NCBI GenBank assembly: GCA_014843695.1
Contig: CM026386.1
Location: 87,668,540-87,732,539, forward strand
Source: Archivesica marissinica
Lineage: Eukaryota > Mollusca > Bivalvia > Venerida > Vesicomyidae
Reading direction: 5' to 3'
DNA length: 64,000 nucleotides
Part shown: piece by piece, positions 36,040 to 46,790 of the stretch
Layout: every line of letters begins with the position of its first letter
Numbering within the stretch: position 1 is the stretch's first letter
Position numbers and translations under genes: made by a program
The notes under the pieces: model-generated
What the model saw: the letters and a program-made list of their open reading frames with translations, nothing else
Told to the model about the DNA's origin: nothing
The model's database searches: none

Positions 36040-37430
36040 GTTTAGGTCATATGTTGGATTTAAATTCCATAGTGTAGGTCATATAGCTGTAATTGGTGAT
36101 GGAAGACCCCTGGTCCCGACCGAGCAGTAAGTACGGGTTGATAGTACCACCGACATTCCCTATGCCCGTTGGATAACTCCGTTGGATAACTCCGTTACTC
36201 CGTTGGATAACTCCGTTGGATAACTCCGTTACTCCGTTGGATAACTCCGTTACTCCGTTGGATAACTCCGTTGGATAACTCCGTTGGATAACTCCGTTAC
36301 TCCGTTGGATAACTCCGTTGGATAACTCCGTTACTCCGTTGGATAACTCCGTTGGATAACTCCGTTGGATAACTTCGTTGGATAACTTCGTTGGATAACT
36401 CCGTTGGATATCTCCGTTACTCCTTTGGATAACTCCGTTGGATAACTCCGTTGGATAACTCCGTTACTCCGTTGGATAACTCCGTTGGATAACTCCGTTG
36501 GATAACTCCGTTGGACAACTCCGTTGGACAACTCCGTTACTCCGTTGGATAACTCCGTTGGATAACTCCGTTGGATAACTCCGTTGGATAACTCCGTTAC
36601 TCCGTTGGATAACTCCGTTGGATAACTCCGTTGGATAACTCCGTTGGATAACTTCGTTGGATAACTCCGTTGGATAACTCCGTTGGATAACATTGTTGAA
36701 TAACTCCGTTGGATAACTCCGTTGGATAACTCCATTGGATAACATCGTTGGATGACTCCGTTGGATAACTCCGTTGGATGACTTCGTTGGATAACTCCGT
36801 TGGATAACTCCGTTGGATAACATTGTTGGATAACTCCGTTGGATAACTTCGTTGGATAACTCCGTTGGATAACTCCGTTTGATAACTTCGTTGGATAACT
36901 CCGTTGGATAACTCTGTTGGATAACGTCGTTGGTTTGCTGACAACTCCGTTACTCCGTTGGATAACTCCGTTGGATACCTCTGCTTGATAACTCCGTTGT
37001 ATAACTTCGTTGGATACATTCGTTGGATAACTCCGTTGGATAACTCCGTTGGATAACTCCGTTGGATAACTTCTTTGGATAACTCCGTTGGATAACTCCG
37101 TTGGATAACTTCGTTGGATAACTTCTTTGGATAAATTCGTTGGATAACTCCGTTGGATAACTCCATTGGATAACTCCGTAGGATAACTCCGTTGGATAAC
37201 TCCGTTGGATAACTCCGTTGGATAACTCCGTTTGAATACGTCTGCTGGATAAATCCGTTGGATACGTCTGCTGGATAACTTCGTTGGATAACTTCTTTGA
37301 ATAACTCCGTTGGATAACTTCGTTGGATGACGTCCTTGTAATAATTCGACATCACCCAGTGGGATTCGAATCTATAATGGTGATGAGCAAGTGATTTGAA
37401 GTCAACAACCATAACCATAACAACAAGGAC
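36040..37430 (-). mobile_element. SINE family B copy 3, split by an internal minisatellite
   Basis: Minus-strand SINE head at 37345-37430: a GGTTGTTGACTTCAAATCAC stretch, CTTGCTCATCACC, B box GATTCGAATCCCACTGGGT, then GTCGAATTATTACA. The matching 3' body is at 36040-36168 (TCGGGACCAGGGGTCTTCCA, ATATGACCTACAC). Between them, where other family B copies have GGAAGCTATCCAG, lies the 13-bp array. The element is therefore one SINE expanded from within. Confidence 0.75.
36169..37335. repeat. 13-bp minisatellite, about 85 copies, inside a SINE
   Basis: Unit TTGGATAACTCCG, with frequent 6-bp TTACTCCG-type inserts and TTCG or ACATCG variants. On the minus strand the unit is CGGAGTTATCCAA, close to the GGAAGCTATCCAG segment of family B SINEs. 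Open frames such as SNGVIQRSYPTEL come from three 13-bp units making 39 bp. Confidence 0.93.
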
Positions 37431-37504
37431 GAGGAACCCCCTCTAGTTTGTGACGTGGCCAACAAGTTACTCTAAATGAATATGTTTTGGTTGTGTGTTT
37501 AATG

Positions 37505-37737
37505 TCGCCCTAACAGCTTATGTCATGTGGCGACTCTCCAGCTGTTATTGGTGGAGGTAGGTATCGGATCGTCGCTCGCGCACTATCTCTGGCACGGTCG
37601 GACACCCATATATAGCCATTGACATCCAGCAAGCCGGCTGGATAGCTTCCATGCACTGCATAATTCGAACCATAGAGTGGTGGATGGGACAAGTGATTTT
37701 AAGTCAATGACCTTAACCAATCGGCCACGGTGACCAT
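37505..37737 (-). mobile_element. tRNA-derived SINE, family B, copy 4
   Basis: Minus strand: GTGGCCGATTGGTTAAGGTC, ATTGACTTAAAATCACTTG, ATGGTTCGAATTATGC (degraded B box), GGAAGCTATCCAGCCGGCTT, then CTGGAGAGTCGCCACATGAC and a TTAGGGCGACATTAAACAC tail. Its 5' end lies about 60 bp before the WAP exon. Confidence 0.88.
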
Positions 37738-37795
37738 CTATACATTAAATACGATGTGGCCAGTGTGCTGATTTATAGTACATTTTACACAGCAG

Positions 37796-37939
37796 AAAAG
37801 TCCGGTCGGTGTCCACGACGGGGGAATTTTCAATTTGGTGCATGTGTTGACCGATGTACCAGCGATTCCAGTTGCCCCGGGATACAGAAGTGTTGCAGTA
37901 ATGGATGTGGTAATACATGTATGCGGCCCATAAGACGTG
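37796..37939 (+). CDS. Exon: single WAP (four-disulfide core) domain
   Basis: A 144-nt plus-strand exon, phase 1-1, with acceptor TTTACACAGCAG and donor CGTG/GTGAGAAT. It reads KSGRCPRRGNFQFGACVDRC, TSDSSCPGIQKCC, SNGCGNTCMRP. All eight cysteines of a WAP domain are present in order (RC, GAC, RC, SC, CC, GC, TC) with the diagnostic C-P near the start, DxxCPGxxKCC and SNGCG-x2-C. WAP domains act as protease inhibitors or antimicrobial and matrix modules in secreted proteins. Phase 1-1 means it could be spliced with the Ig exons at 54.8 and 60.8 kb, which share strand and phase, but 17 kb of repeats separate them and the link is unproven. Confidence 0.85.
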
Positions 37940-38262
37940 GTGAGAATTTATTTATAAATAACTATTTCATTGTTTAAGCAGCACGTAACCACATGTAAAT
38001 TGCCATTCAAATATCAATAATTGACCTTCCTCATTTATAATACTATTTCCGGTATGTGAACGACCCTGGTTTTTCCGTAAATCCTAAGGAGTTGGAATAG
38101 TAATTTAATAACTCAATATGCCTTTACCGTACCCCCCCCCCCACACACACACGCACCGATAGTCCGTCATGCAAATGGAAATGTAATAGTGTTTTAACAT
38201 CGCTGTCGTTATTTTTCGTAAATTATCGAAATTCTAGACAATGAAATAAATTCATGAAACTA

Positions 38263-39990
38263 AAATCTCATGTGGTTAAGCATGTACCGATAACTAAACC
38301 TCGTGCAGTTAGTCATGCATTCATAAACCAAACCCGTGCAGTTAGTCATGCATTCATAAACCAAACTCGTGCAGTTAGTCATGCATTCATAAACCAAACT
38401 CGTGCAGTTAGGCATGCACCGATAAATATACCTCGTGCAGTTAAACCTGCATTCATAACCAAACTCGTGCAGTTAGGCATGCACCGATAAATATACCTCG
38501 TGCAGTTAGTCATGCATTCATAAACCAAACTCGTGCAGTTAGGCATGCACCGATAAATATACCTCGTGCAGTTAGACATGCATTCATAAACCAAACTCGT
38601 GCAGTTAGGCATGCACCGATAAATATACCTCGTGCAGTTAAACCTGCATTCATAACCAAACTCGTGCAGTTAGGCATGCACCGATAAATATACCTCGTGC
38701 AGTTAGTCATGCATTCATAAACCAAACTCGTGCAGTTAGGCATGCACCGATAAATATACCTCGTGCAGTTAGTCATGCATTCATAAACCAAACTCGTGCA
38801 GTTAGGCATGCACCGATAAATATACCTCGTGCAGTTAGTCATGCATTCATAAACCAAACTCGTGCAGTTAGTCATGCATTCATAAACCAAACTCGTGCAG
38901 TTAGGCATGCATTCATAAACCAAACTCGTGCAGTTAGTCATGCATTCATAAACCAAACTCGTGCAGTTAGGCATGCACCGATAAATATACCTCGTGCAGT
39001 TAGGCATGCACCGATAAATATACCTCGTGCAGTTAGTCATGCATTCATAAACCAAACTCGTGCAGTTAGTCATGCATTCATAAACCAAACTCGTGCAGTT
39101 AGGCATGCACCGATAAATATACCTCGTGCAGTTAGTCATGCATTCATAAACCAAACTCGTGCAGTTAGGCATGCACCGATAAATATACCTCGTGCAGTTA
39201 GTCATGCATTCATAAACCAAACTCGTGCAGTTAGGCATGCACCGATAAATATACCTCGTGCAGTTAGTCATGCATTCATAAACCAAACTCGTGCAGTTAG
39301 GCATGCACCGATAAATATACCTCGTGCAGTTAGTCATGCATTCATAAACCAAACTCGTGCAGTTAGGCATGCACCGATAAATATACCTCGTGCAGGTATG
39401 CATGCATTCATACACCACACTCGTGCAGTTAGACATGCATTCATAAACCAAACTCGTGCAGTTAGGCATGCACCGATAAATATACCTCGTGCAGTTATGC
39501 ATGCATTCATACACCACACTCGTGCAGTTAGACATGCATTCATAAACCAAACTCGTGCAGTTAGGCATGCACCGATAAATAAACCTCGTGCAGTTATGCA
39601 TGCATTCATAAACAAACTCGTGCAGTTAAGCATTATCGATAAATAAACCTCGTGCAGTTATGCATGCATTCATACACCAAACTCGTGCAGTTAAGCATTA
39701 TCGATAAATAAACCTCGTGCAGTTATGCATGCATTCATACACCACACTCATGCAGTTAAGCATGCACCGATAAATAAACCTCGTGCAGTTATGCATGCAT
39801 TCATACACCACACTCGTGCAGTTAAGCATGCACCGATAAATAAACCTCGTGCAGTTATGCATGCATTCATACACCACACTCGTGCAGCTAAGCATGCACC
39901 GATAAATAAACCTCGTGCAGTTATGCATGCATTCATAAACCAAACTCGTGCGGTTCTGCATGTAATCATACACCAACTCATGGTAGCGAT
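38263..39990. repeat. 33-bp tandem array with 66-bp A/B higher-order structure
   Basis: Two 33-bp monomers alternate: one with CATGCATTCATAAACCAAAC, the other with CATGCACCGATAAATATACC, each followed by TCGTGCAGTTAG. Most of the array is A-B-A-B (66 bp), with A-A and B-B runs near 38870-39080. The right end uses diverged monomers (CATACACCACACTC, GATAAATAAACC). The long minus-strand Cys-rich frame (NCTRYIYRCMPNCTSLVYEC) follows from 66 being divisible by three. Confidence 0.95.
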
Positions 39991-40021
39991 GTGCCAAACT
40001 GGTGTAATTACACGTGTAACA

Positions 40022-40110
40022 TTAAACTTTATTTATATTACAACGATTGAGAAAAAAGCTTTAAGAACTTTGCGAAGGTATTTGTATTATAGTTATAGTT
40101 TGAAAACATA
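40022..40110 (-). mobile_element. Isolated SINE tail
   Basis: Minus strand AATCGTTGTAATATAAATAA followed by AGTTT matches the 3' tail of the family C SINE at 10749. The head is missing: the 33-bp array begins almost directly next to the tail. Confidence 0.55.
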
Positions 40111-40731
40111 AGTTTGGATAATATGAGGAAGTTATGTGTTTGATTTACGTTTTGTAAAGTGTCCACACGCAATAGTTCACAAAACAGTACCTGCTTCAGC
40201 GCTGTGGGGACATGTGTGTCCATATAATACTACTACAATAACAACAACAACAATTACTTTTATTATTGCCAGATTTAACAACATAACTAATTAAGCTTTA
40301 TAATATTGTGGATTTAAACATACGTATATGATATTTCTTATATGGGGACAGTAATTGTTTATTGTCACTAGACATACACTATGTTCATATAATACTTACA
40401 AAGACATAAAACACAGCTAAGCGGCTTTATCACACATAAGAAATATAAAGGCTGGACCTAATGCTGTACTACTGTATAATTATGTCGTGCTATATTCCAA
40501 GCGATAGCTCTTCATTGCTTCACGCATTTCATGTACTCATGTGATACACACACTTCTCTGAAAGCATACCTCTAAAATAGCATTATTCGCATCATTTCCG
40601 TTACTATAATTATGTAAGTAATTTACAGGTTTAGTCTGGTAGCAGTATATCATTTAGTTTGTTATCATTGCGTAAATATCATTATAAATAATAAGAATTT
40701 AAACTACGAGAGAAATCACAGACTGATCTGT
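40111..40731. other. Unassigned AT-rich sequence
   Basis: No feature supported. Confidence 0.5.
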
Positions 40732-40830
40732 AGTTCAGTGGTAACACACTAGACTGATAATCCAGGGATCGCAGGTTCGATCCCCCGTCTGACCATACTA
40801 AAATTAACAGTCTATCAGATGGGATGTTAT
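40732..40830 (+). mobile_element. tRNA-derived SINE head, family A, copy 2
   Basis: TCTGTAGTTCAGTGGTAACA (A box), TAATCCAGGGATCGCAGGTT and CGATCCCCCGTCTGACC (B box), then TATCAGATGGGATGTTATT. Only the head is clear. Confidence 0.82.
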
Positions 40831-40839
40831 TACGTATGC

Positions 40840-41600
40840 TGCTTTAATGTCGGGGTTCGCTAACAATTCCTACCCCCAGTCTATGTATGTTATGGGAGAA
40901 TCACAACCAGATCCTGCCATCGTCTATACAAGTATGAATATTATAGTACTATACCAGTTCTTTTCAATGATGTTTAAGTAAATGTGTACCCGGTCATATA
41001 CTCCTAAAGCAGATTATTTCCAATAGTGTACCAACACAACCGTTCAAACTTTAAATCACTGATGAATAGGCTGCATTGAATACAATTTAGATGTATATGT
41101 TGGGTACCAGCGACAAGGAAGTTTAGATAGTACGGAATATGCATACCTACATGTAAAACGTTATCAATTTATGTCAATGCATTTAAACAAATTAACGAGT
41201 ATGGAACTTCAGATTGTGTTAATTATATATGGATTATGTTATTCACTTGGTAATATATATCATATTTGATATTTCATGTTGAAAGATAATGGACCATAGT
41301 TTGAAATGTGCCCCTTTCCCCATAGTATAACTTAGTGAAATAAGACTAACATATACATGTATACATGTGTTGCTATTTAATAACGGGCATCGATCCATAT
41401 TCTAGATGCGGTATTCTACCTACCAATCCATCAAGTGTTATTGTAACATCAACGACGTAGTCCCCGAGGCAGAGTGGTTATGGTTTTTGACATCAAATCA
41501 CATGCCCCTCAGCGCTACAGGTTCGATGCTACTGTTAGTGTCTAATTAGTTCATGTACTGGTGTTATCCTGGTGGATTGTGAAAGATCGGTGATTCTACT
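40840..41600. repeat. Segmental duplication, left copy
   Basis: A series of collinear blocks recurs at 45375-46700: TTAATGTCGGGGTTCG, GTTATGGGAG.ATC.CAAC, TACCCGG(T/C).ATATACT, GACAAGGAAGTTTAGAT, CATTTAAACAAATTAACGAG, TATGGAACTTCAGATTGTGT, TTATTCACTTGGTAATAT, ATTTAATAACGGGCATCGAT and CTACCTACCAATCCATCA, ending in a family B SINE head. Neither copy codes for a recognisable protein. Confidence 0.85.
41455..41600 (+). mobile_element. tRNA-derived SINE, family B, copy 5 (partial)
   Basis: CCGAGGCAGAGTGGTTATGG, CATCAAATCACATGCCCCTC, CTACAGGTTCGATGC, then GTGTCTAATTAGTTCATG and GTGAAAGATCGGTGATTC. It is interrupted by the inverted family A SINE. Confidence 0.8.
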
Positions 41601-41609
41601 AGGAGTGTG

Positions 41610-41850
41610 TTTTACGTTTATTTTTATCGTCGCTACCGGTTGCCCATATGAGCGACGCATCCTAAAGAGATTAGTCATTTTAGATTGTTGGATGATAGTG
41701 CAATGACACAGACAGAGACCCATTCCAGTGTCTCCTCTGGTTATTTTATGTGCACGATGTAAAACACCGACACTAGACCTCGGTTTAAAGTCCCATCCGA
41801 AAGACTAGGGTCAGACGGGGGATCGAACCTGCGATCCATGTTCTACTAGG
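41610..41850 (-). mobile_element. tRNA-derived SINE, family A, copy 3
   Basis: Minus strand: GGATCGCAGGTTCGATCCCC, CCGTCTGACC, GGGACTTTAAACC, GTGCACATAAAATAACCAG, GTCATTGCACTATCATCC, ending CGCTCATATGGGCAACCGGT and AGCGACG. The end resembles the start of dispersed repeat R1. Confidence 0.85.
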
Positions 41851-42706
41851 ATACCCGCTCGCGTCAGATATACTGTCTTAATGGGCTCCCGGGTCTTCCT
41901 GAACCAATAACAACCGGAGAGTCGCTAACCTATCATATCACCAGGCTCCAATTAACACAGGCTGGTGATCACAAGTTGCTCATAGTTGCAGGTGCTACTA
42001 AATGCTTTAAATGAGAAGGTCATGTACTATGAAATTAAACTTCTTAGACTATAAAACGCCTTAGAACCCATATAATGGCGGGTTCGAAATTATCACACAT
42101 ATTCGAAAGTGGCACAAATCACAGAGACATCTAGTATTATAAAATTACTGACAGGATTAAACTTTGGTCCAAAACTTAGGGGGAAGTCACTCTCCCCCTC
42201 CAGCCAATTTAGGGGGAAGTGAGGGGAATTCAGGGGGAAGTGTGCATTTCACATGATACATATTTCACTTTAAATCTACATATAGTGTGTGCAATGCCAT
42301 TTGTCAGACTTGTCTTCTTGATACCAATCACAATAATTAACTTCTTCACTTTTCAAGCAGACCTAACTGATAACAATTCATATTTTGGACTACCCAAAAT
42401 TGTCTCAGAAGATAACTTCTAATAGCACAATTTACCATATATTAAATATTTACCCGCTACCCAAAATAAATCCAAAAAAGCATACCATGTACATGTAACA
42501 TGCACACAAAATCATTAAGCATCAATGATTAGTTTGAGAAAAAAAAAGGCAATAGTAATTCAGTTAAATAAATGTGTCCGAAATATGTACATATCCGACT
42601 ACTACTACAATCATATGTATTTTACTTGTTTCAAAAACGTTTGAAAGTCAAAACTTCGGAATGATACAGGCTTTACATAGCTTCAAGGATGTTTACAACA
42701 TATTAA
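41851..42706. other. Remnant of SINE B body and unassigned sequence
   Basis: About 41855-41960 continues the family B body interrupted upstream (TACCCGCTCGCGTCAGATA, GGTCTTCCTGAACCAA, GAGAGTCGCTAACC). A small repeat, AGGGGGAAGT, occurs three times at about 42178-42240. Otherwise nothing is supported. Confidence 0.55.
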
Positions 42707-42915
42707 AGTCGTGATGGTGCAGTGGATGCGCGTTCGCTTCAGGTGCGAAAGGTCTGGAGTTCGAGCCCCGCTGGAGCCGTAAACGATTGTGCCCTTAGGC
42801 AAGGCATTTAAAATTGCACGTTGCCCCTTCTCTCCCTCGTGGCGATGGATTCCATCAGGAATGAGGTCTCGAGAGTGATTTATATAAGTTTAAAGATCTT
42901 GTTTCGCAATCAAGT
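42707..42915 (+). mobile_element. tRNA-derived SINE, family D, copy 1
   Basis: GTGATGGTGCAGTGGATGCG (A box), TCTGGAGTTCGAGCCCCGCT (B box), TGCCCTTAGGCAAGGCATTT, ATGGATTCCATCAGGAATGA, with a tail GAGAGTGATTTATATAAGTT and CTTGTTTCGCAATCAAG shared with family C. A partial copy is at 50145 and a relative at 48560. Confidence 0.87.
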
Positions 42916-43360
42916 GTGACCTGTCAATTTTGACTGGATTAATGTGTTTGTTCACACCTGGAGCCATGTCTATATGCAATGTTGGCTTAGATGGTTTTAC
43001 AGTCTGACTACGAAGTTGAATACAATGTTAGGAGTGGTATACAATTGAACAAAAATACTTACTTGTTTTATTTATTCCAAATACACTAGTTTGCTTAAAA
43101 ATTAATATAACTTCAGAATTATATGGCGGTTTATATAAAATACGTAATGTATATATATTATAAAACAATGACACAGAAATATATTTTATAGTATTGTCTA
43201 AGATATATACTGATCATGTCACTGTACAAATACAGAGTGACTATGAAAGCCTTATGCTTTTTTATATATAAAGTTTGAGCCATTTATTTCTAGTGATAAG
43301 CTATAGCATCAATTCAATCATACTTTATCATATATACAAAGGATATGGATGTGTACGTGA
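42916..43360. other. Unassigned AT-rich sequence
   Basis: No feature supported. Confidence 0.5.
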
Positions 43361-43607
43361 GACATTAAATTACTTTCTTTTGATCAACACTTATTATGTT
43401 AATGACCTGTCAAGTGTCATCCGAGGATGATGAATGATCTCGTTCCAAAATGGCGTCGCGCATGCGCAGTCCATGACCCCAAAGAGACATTAAATTGCTT
43501 TCTTTTGATGAACACTTATTATGTTAATGACCTGTCAACTGTCATCCGATGATGAATGATCTCGTTCCAAAATGGCCGCCACGCATGCGCAGTCCATGAT
43601 GCCAAAG
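43361..43607. repeat. 125-bp direct duplication with promoter-like motifs
   Basis: Two copies (43361-43485, 43486-43607) of a segment with ACACTTATTATGTTAATGAC, TCTCGTTCCAAAATGG and CGCATGCGCAGTCCATGA. The second copy reads AAAATGGCCGCC then ACGCATGCGCAG; the first has AAAATGGCGTCGCGCATGCG. These resemble YY1-type and NRF1-type promoter sites. No start site or first exon was identified. Confidence 0.8.
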
Positions 43608-43910
43608 AGAGGTATATACTTATACTTACCTCTGATCTAATTTAGTATATACACAGTAATCATTGTCGATTCTGGTAAGACCCTTTTATTGGCAATATTA
43701 GTATTTGGAGAATTTGATATTTATGTGATAGTGGTTAGTTATGTTCCGCGTGGATAGATTTTAGTATATGTGTGTATATCTGTGATATTATTATATTGCA
43801 GGTCTCCCTGTTTTCTGTATATATATATTATATAAAGGATCGATTGACCCTCGTTTCGGGTTGGTGTATTATCTGTCCCTGAAGTCACCGATGATGTGAA
43901 TACCACTGTA

Positions 43911-44036
43911 ACCTATCATCACTGATGGTCACTAGATTCGAGAAGGCCGTGTCTCATTTATTTGAAAAAGTTGGCAGTTACTTACGGAGGTTTGTGCATC
44001 AAGTATAGGGTAACCACTGGAGCCTGCCCAGGAAAT
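43911..44036 (-). repeat. Dispersed repeat, family R1, copy 3 (inverted)
   Basis: Inverted relative of 18817-18993: CCTATCATCACTGATGGTCA, GTTGGCAGTTACTTACGGAG, GTTTGTGCATCAAGTA, TGGAGCCTGCCCAGGAAA. Confidence 0.8.
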
Positions 44037-44384
44037 GGCCCATACTGGTGCTGATGCAGGCCTATATATATATATATATACTAGAAAAGGCTATTTTCCA
44101 CAGTATTGAATAAACTAAAGGCTGTGCTGCGATAGTAAATGTTCGTGTTGAAGGATCCCATACTTGTGTAGAACAACGTAGGGTTTGGTGGGTTACCACA
44201 ATGCTTTAGACATACTTGAGAAGGACCTGGTTTACACATATTAAAATACGGGAACTATTTTAAAGACAGAGTCTTATATAATTCGTCTCGTATTGGGAGT
44301 CCATAGTTGTAAATAGTAAAGTAAATAGTTGTGGAATCATTCTGCAGAATAATGTCATGGTGGACTACAGTACATATACGCATA

Positions 44385-44604
44385 TTATTAGCGCAGTTGT
44401 TAGCGCGATCGCCTCTCACCAATGTAACTCGACTCTACGAGTGTGATATATTAGGGTAGTCGCCTGATCGGACAGGTGGGGTTTTCCGGGTACTCCGATT
44501 CCCCACACATTAATTACCACATTTCAATTTTTGCGTGCCAACAAGAGTGATTAATATAAGTTGCTAAAGCTTGTTTCGCAATCATTGTAAAATAAATATA
44601 AAAC
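44385..44604 (+). mobile_element. tRNA-derived SINE, family C, copy 2
   Basis: ATTAGCGCAGTTGTTAGCGC (A box), CTCACCAATGTAACTCGACT (B box lost), GGGGTTTTCCGGGTACTCCG, AAGAGTGATTAATATAAGTT, CTTGTTTCGCAATCATTG, TAAAATAAATATAAAAC. Inverted relative of 10749-11002. Confidence 0.87.
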
Positions 44605-44690
44605 ATGTACAGTACGTAGACTATGGTATGGGTTGTTGAGGAATACATATACTGAAATAAAGCACGGAAGGACATTATGGACAATAATGC

Positions 44691-44951
44691 ACTGCTTGCA
44701 TAGTCTAGGGATATGCCTAGTGTGGTAGCATACTGCTTGCATAGTCTAGGGAAATGCCTAGTGTGGTAGCATACTGCTTGCATAGTCTAGGGATATGCCT
44801 AGTGTGGTAGCATACTGCTTGCATAGTCTAGGGAAATGCCTAGTGTGGTAGCATACTGCAGCATACTGCTTGCATAGTCTAGGGAAATGACTAGTGTGGT
44901 AGCATACTGCTTGCATAGTCTAGGGAAATGCCTAGTGTGGTAGCATACTGC
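44691..44951. repeat. 41-bp minisatellite, about 6 copies
   Basis: Unit CATACTGCTTGCATAGTCTA followed by GGGAAATGCCTAGTGTGGTAG (the 9th base varies T/A). One copy carries an extra CATACTGCAG. Confidence 0.93.
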
Positions 44952-45374
44952 TTTAATTTGAATAGGTAATGCCATCCTGTGCTAGCACAATTTCTTAATA
45001 GGGGCATCTAAGTACATACATAGACTATGGAAGGGCCTTGTTGGGATCAGTATTAACTAAATAGACTATAATGACCTGGGTGTATTGCGAAGGGCTGATA
45101 TAGATATAGTAAATATTCTGTGGTGTTAGAACAATGTTTTAAAACGCTGGGGACGGGTCTCGTGACGGTACCTCGGTAGCTAAGTAATTTTGAGACGTGT
45201 CCGATGTACATGGCCATAGGGAACGGATCAATGTGAGCATGGACTTTGATATATTAGATATATATGGGACAGGAGGGAAACACCGCTGCGTAAATAGAAC
45301 AAGAAATGGACTGGTACTAAAATAATATCTTACAATACTCTTGTTCTTGGTACTACCCTGATAGTCATTACATA

Positions 45375-46700
45375 GTAAGTATGCGTTAATGTCGGGGTTC
45401 GTTTATAATACCTACCTCTGTCTATGTAAGTTATGGGAGGATCGCAACAAGATAAATATTTACATCCCTATTGCATGTCCTTATATGAACTGTATGCCCT
45501 GATTGTAAGCTACGGCAGTGCGCATTCACATTGTTAGGCAACATTCGTCGTGAGAAAATCGTGTCTCACGGTTTACATTGTTTCAATGATATTCTATTTA
45601 CTTGTTACGGCACACGGTTGCAATACTGGATTTTAAACCAGTGTCGTAGAACAAAGAATTAACGTAAATACAAGTAATAAACTGTATGAGCTACGTTTCC
45701 ATGCCCACTGTAGTTCATACCCCGATTTTAACCCACGATTCATTCTTTAATTATATGAATATTTGAGTACCATACCACTAGTAACCAGGGTCTACTTAAG
45801 GATGCTTAAGTAAGTGGGTACCCGGCTATATACTGCTAGTCCGCCTCCTCACCGATGGCCACAGATTCTAGCCCAGCTGAGACATTGTCTCTTTATATAA
45901 ACCAGTTTTTAGTTTCTTACGGAGGTCGGTGCACAATGTACTGGTTAAACGCGCTGGAGCCTGCTGAGGAAAGGTGATGTTAGTTGAACCTCCCACCGCC
46001 CATATGAGCAACCTGTATCGATGTTAAATAAACTGATATATTGATATATAGTGTGCATACCAGATCGTTGAAGTGTTAACTGACTGATTATACTATATAC
46101 ATTATGCATTATGCTGGGTACCTGTGACAAGGAAGTTTAGATACCTACATGTAAGAAGTTACCGATTAATTTCAACGCATTTAAACAAATTAACGAGTAT
46201 GGAACTTCAGATTGTGTTATATATATATGGATTATGCTATTCACTTGGTAATATTTTCATATTTGATATTTCTTGTTGTAAGATAATGGACACATTTTGA
46301 AATATATAAATATATAAAACTTATCAGAAATAAGACTGACATACATGTATACATGTGTTGGTATTTAATAACGGGCATCGATCCATATGATTGAATACTT
46401 GATAATCTGACATAAACATGACTATAGAAGAGCGAAGGTATACATGTGTTGCTATTTAATAACAGGCATCGATCCATATGACATAAACCGTGACGACTTC
46501 TATAGAATATACTACCTACCAATCCATCACTCGTTGTTATTGCAACATGAACGATTGAGCCTCTGTGGCCGAGTGATTACGGTCGTTGTAATCAACTCAC
46601 CTGCCCCTCAGCGTTGAAGGATCGAATACCACTGGGTGTCGAATTATTTCATGTGGTGATGCTATATATCCGGCTGGCTTGTGGAAATGTCAGTGATTCG
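45375..46700. repeat. Segmental duplication, right copy
   Basis: Collinear with 40840-41600. It is longer because it carries the inverted R1 repeat (45851-46018) and an internal repeat of the ATTTAATAAC(G/A)GGCATCGAT block (46350-46480). A further fragment of the same family lies near 49590-49740 (GGGGATCGATCCAT, CTTGATAATCTGACATAAAC). Confidence 0.83.
45851..46018 (-). repeat. Dispersed repeat, family R1, copy 4 (inverted)
   Basis: GATGGCCACAGATTCTAGCC, GAGACATTGTCTCTTTATAT, TTACGGAGGTCGGTGCACAA, GTACTGGTTAA, GGAGCCTGCTGAGGAAAGG, CGCCCATATGAGCAACC. Confidence 0.8.
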
Positions 46701-46790
46701 CATGCCCGTTTCTGAAATCCTGCCATAATGGGCGTCCGCGGTCTTCCACTACCAAAGCATACTTATGGAGAGTCGTCAACCTAACCTGTA
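46557..46790 (+). mobile_element. tRNA-derived SINE, family B, copy 6
   Basis: GCCTCTGTGGCCGAGTGATT, ACGGTCGTTGTAATCAACTC, ACCTGCCCCTCAGCGTTGAA, GGATCGAATACCACTGGGTG, TCGAATTATTTCATGTGG, CCGGCTGGCTTGTGGAAATG, GGTCTTCCACTACC, GGAGAGTCGTCAACC. Confidence 0.88.

Noticed and set aside
38510..39601. 363-codon Cys-rich minus-strand frame (NCTRYIYRCMPNCTSLVYEC)
   Set aside because: It looks like a cysteine-rich secreted repeat protein, but it follows from the 66-bp satellite; the same array is open in other frames and unit changes ignore codon positions.
40732..40830. Functional tRNA gene
   Set aside because: A and B boxes are present, but the acceptor stems do not pair and the sequence continues into a SINE body. 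The same holds for the other SINE heads.
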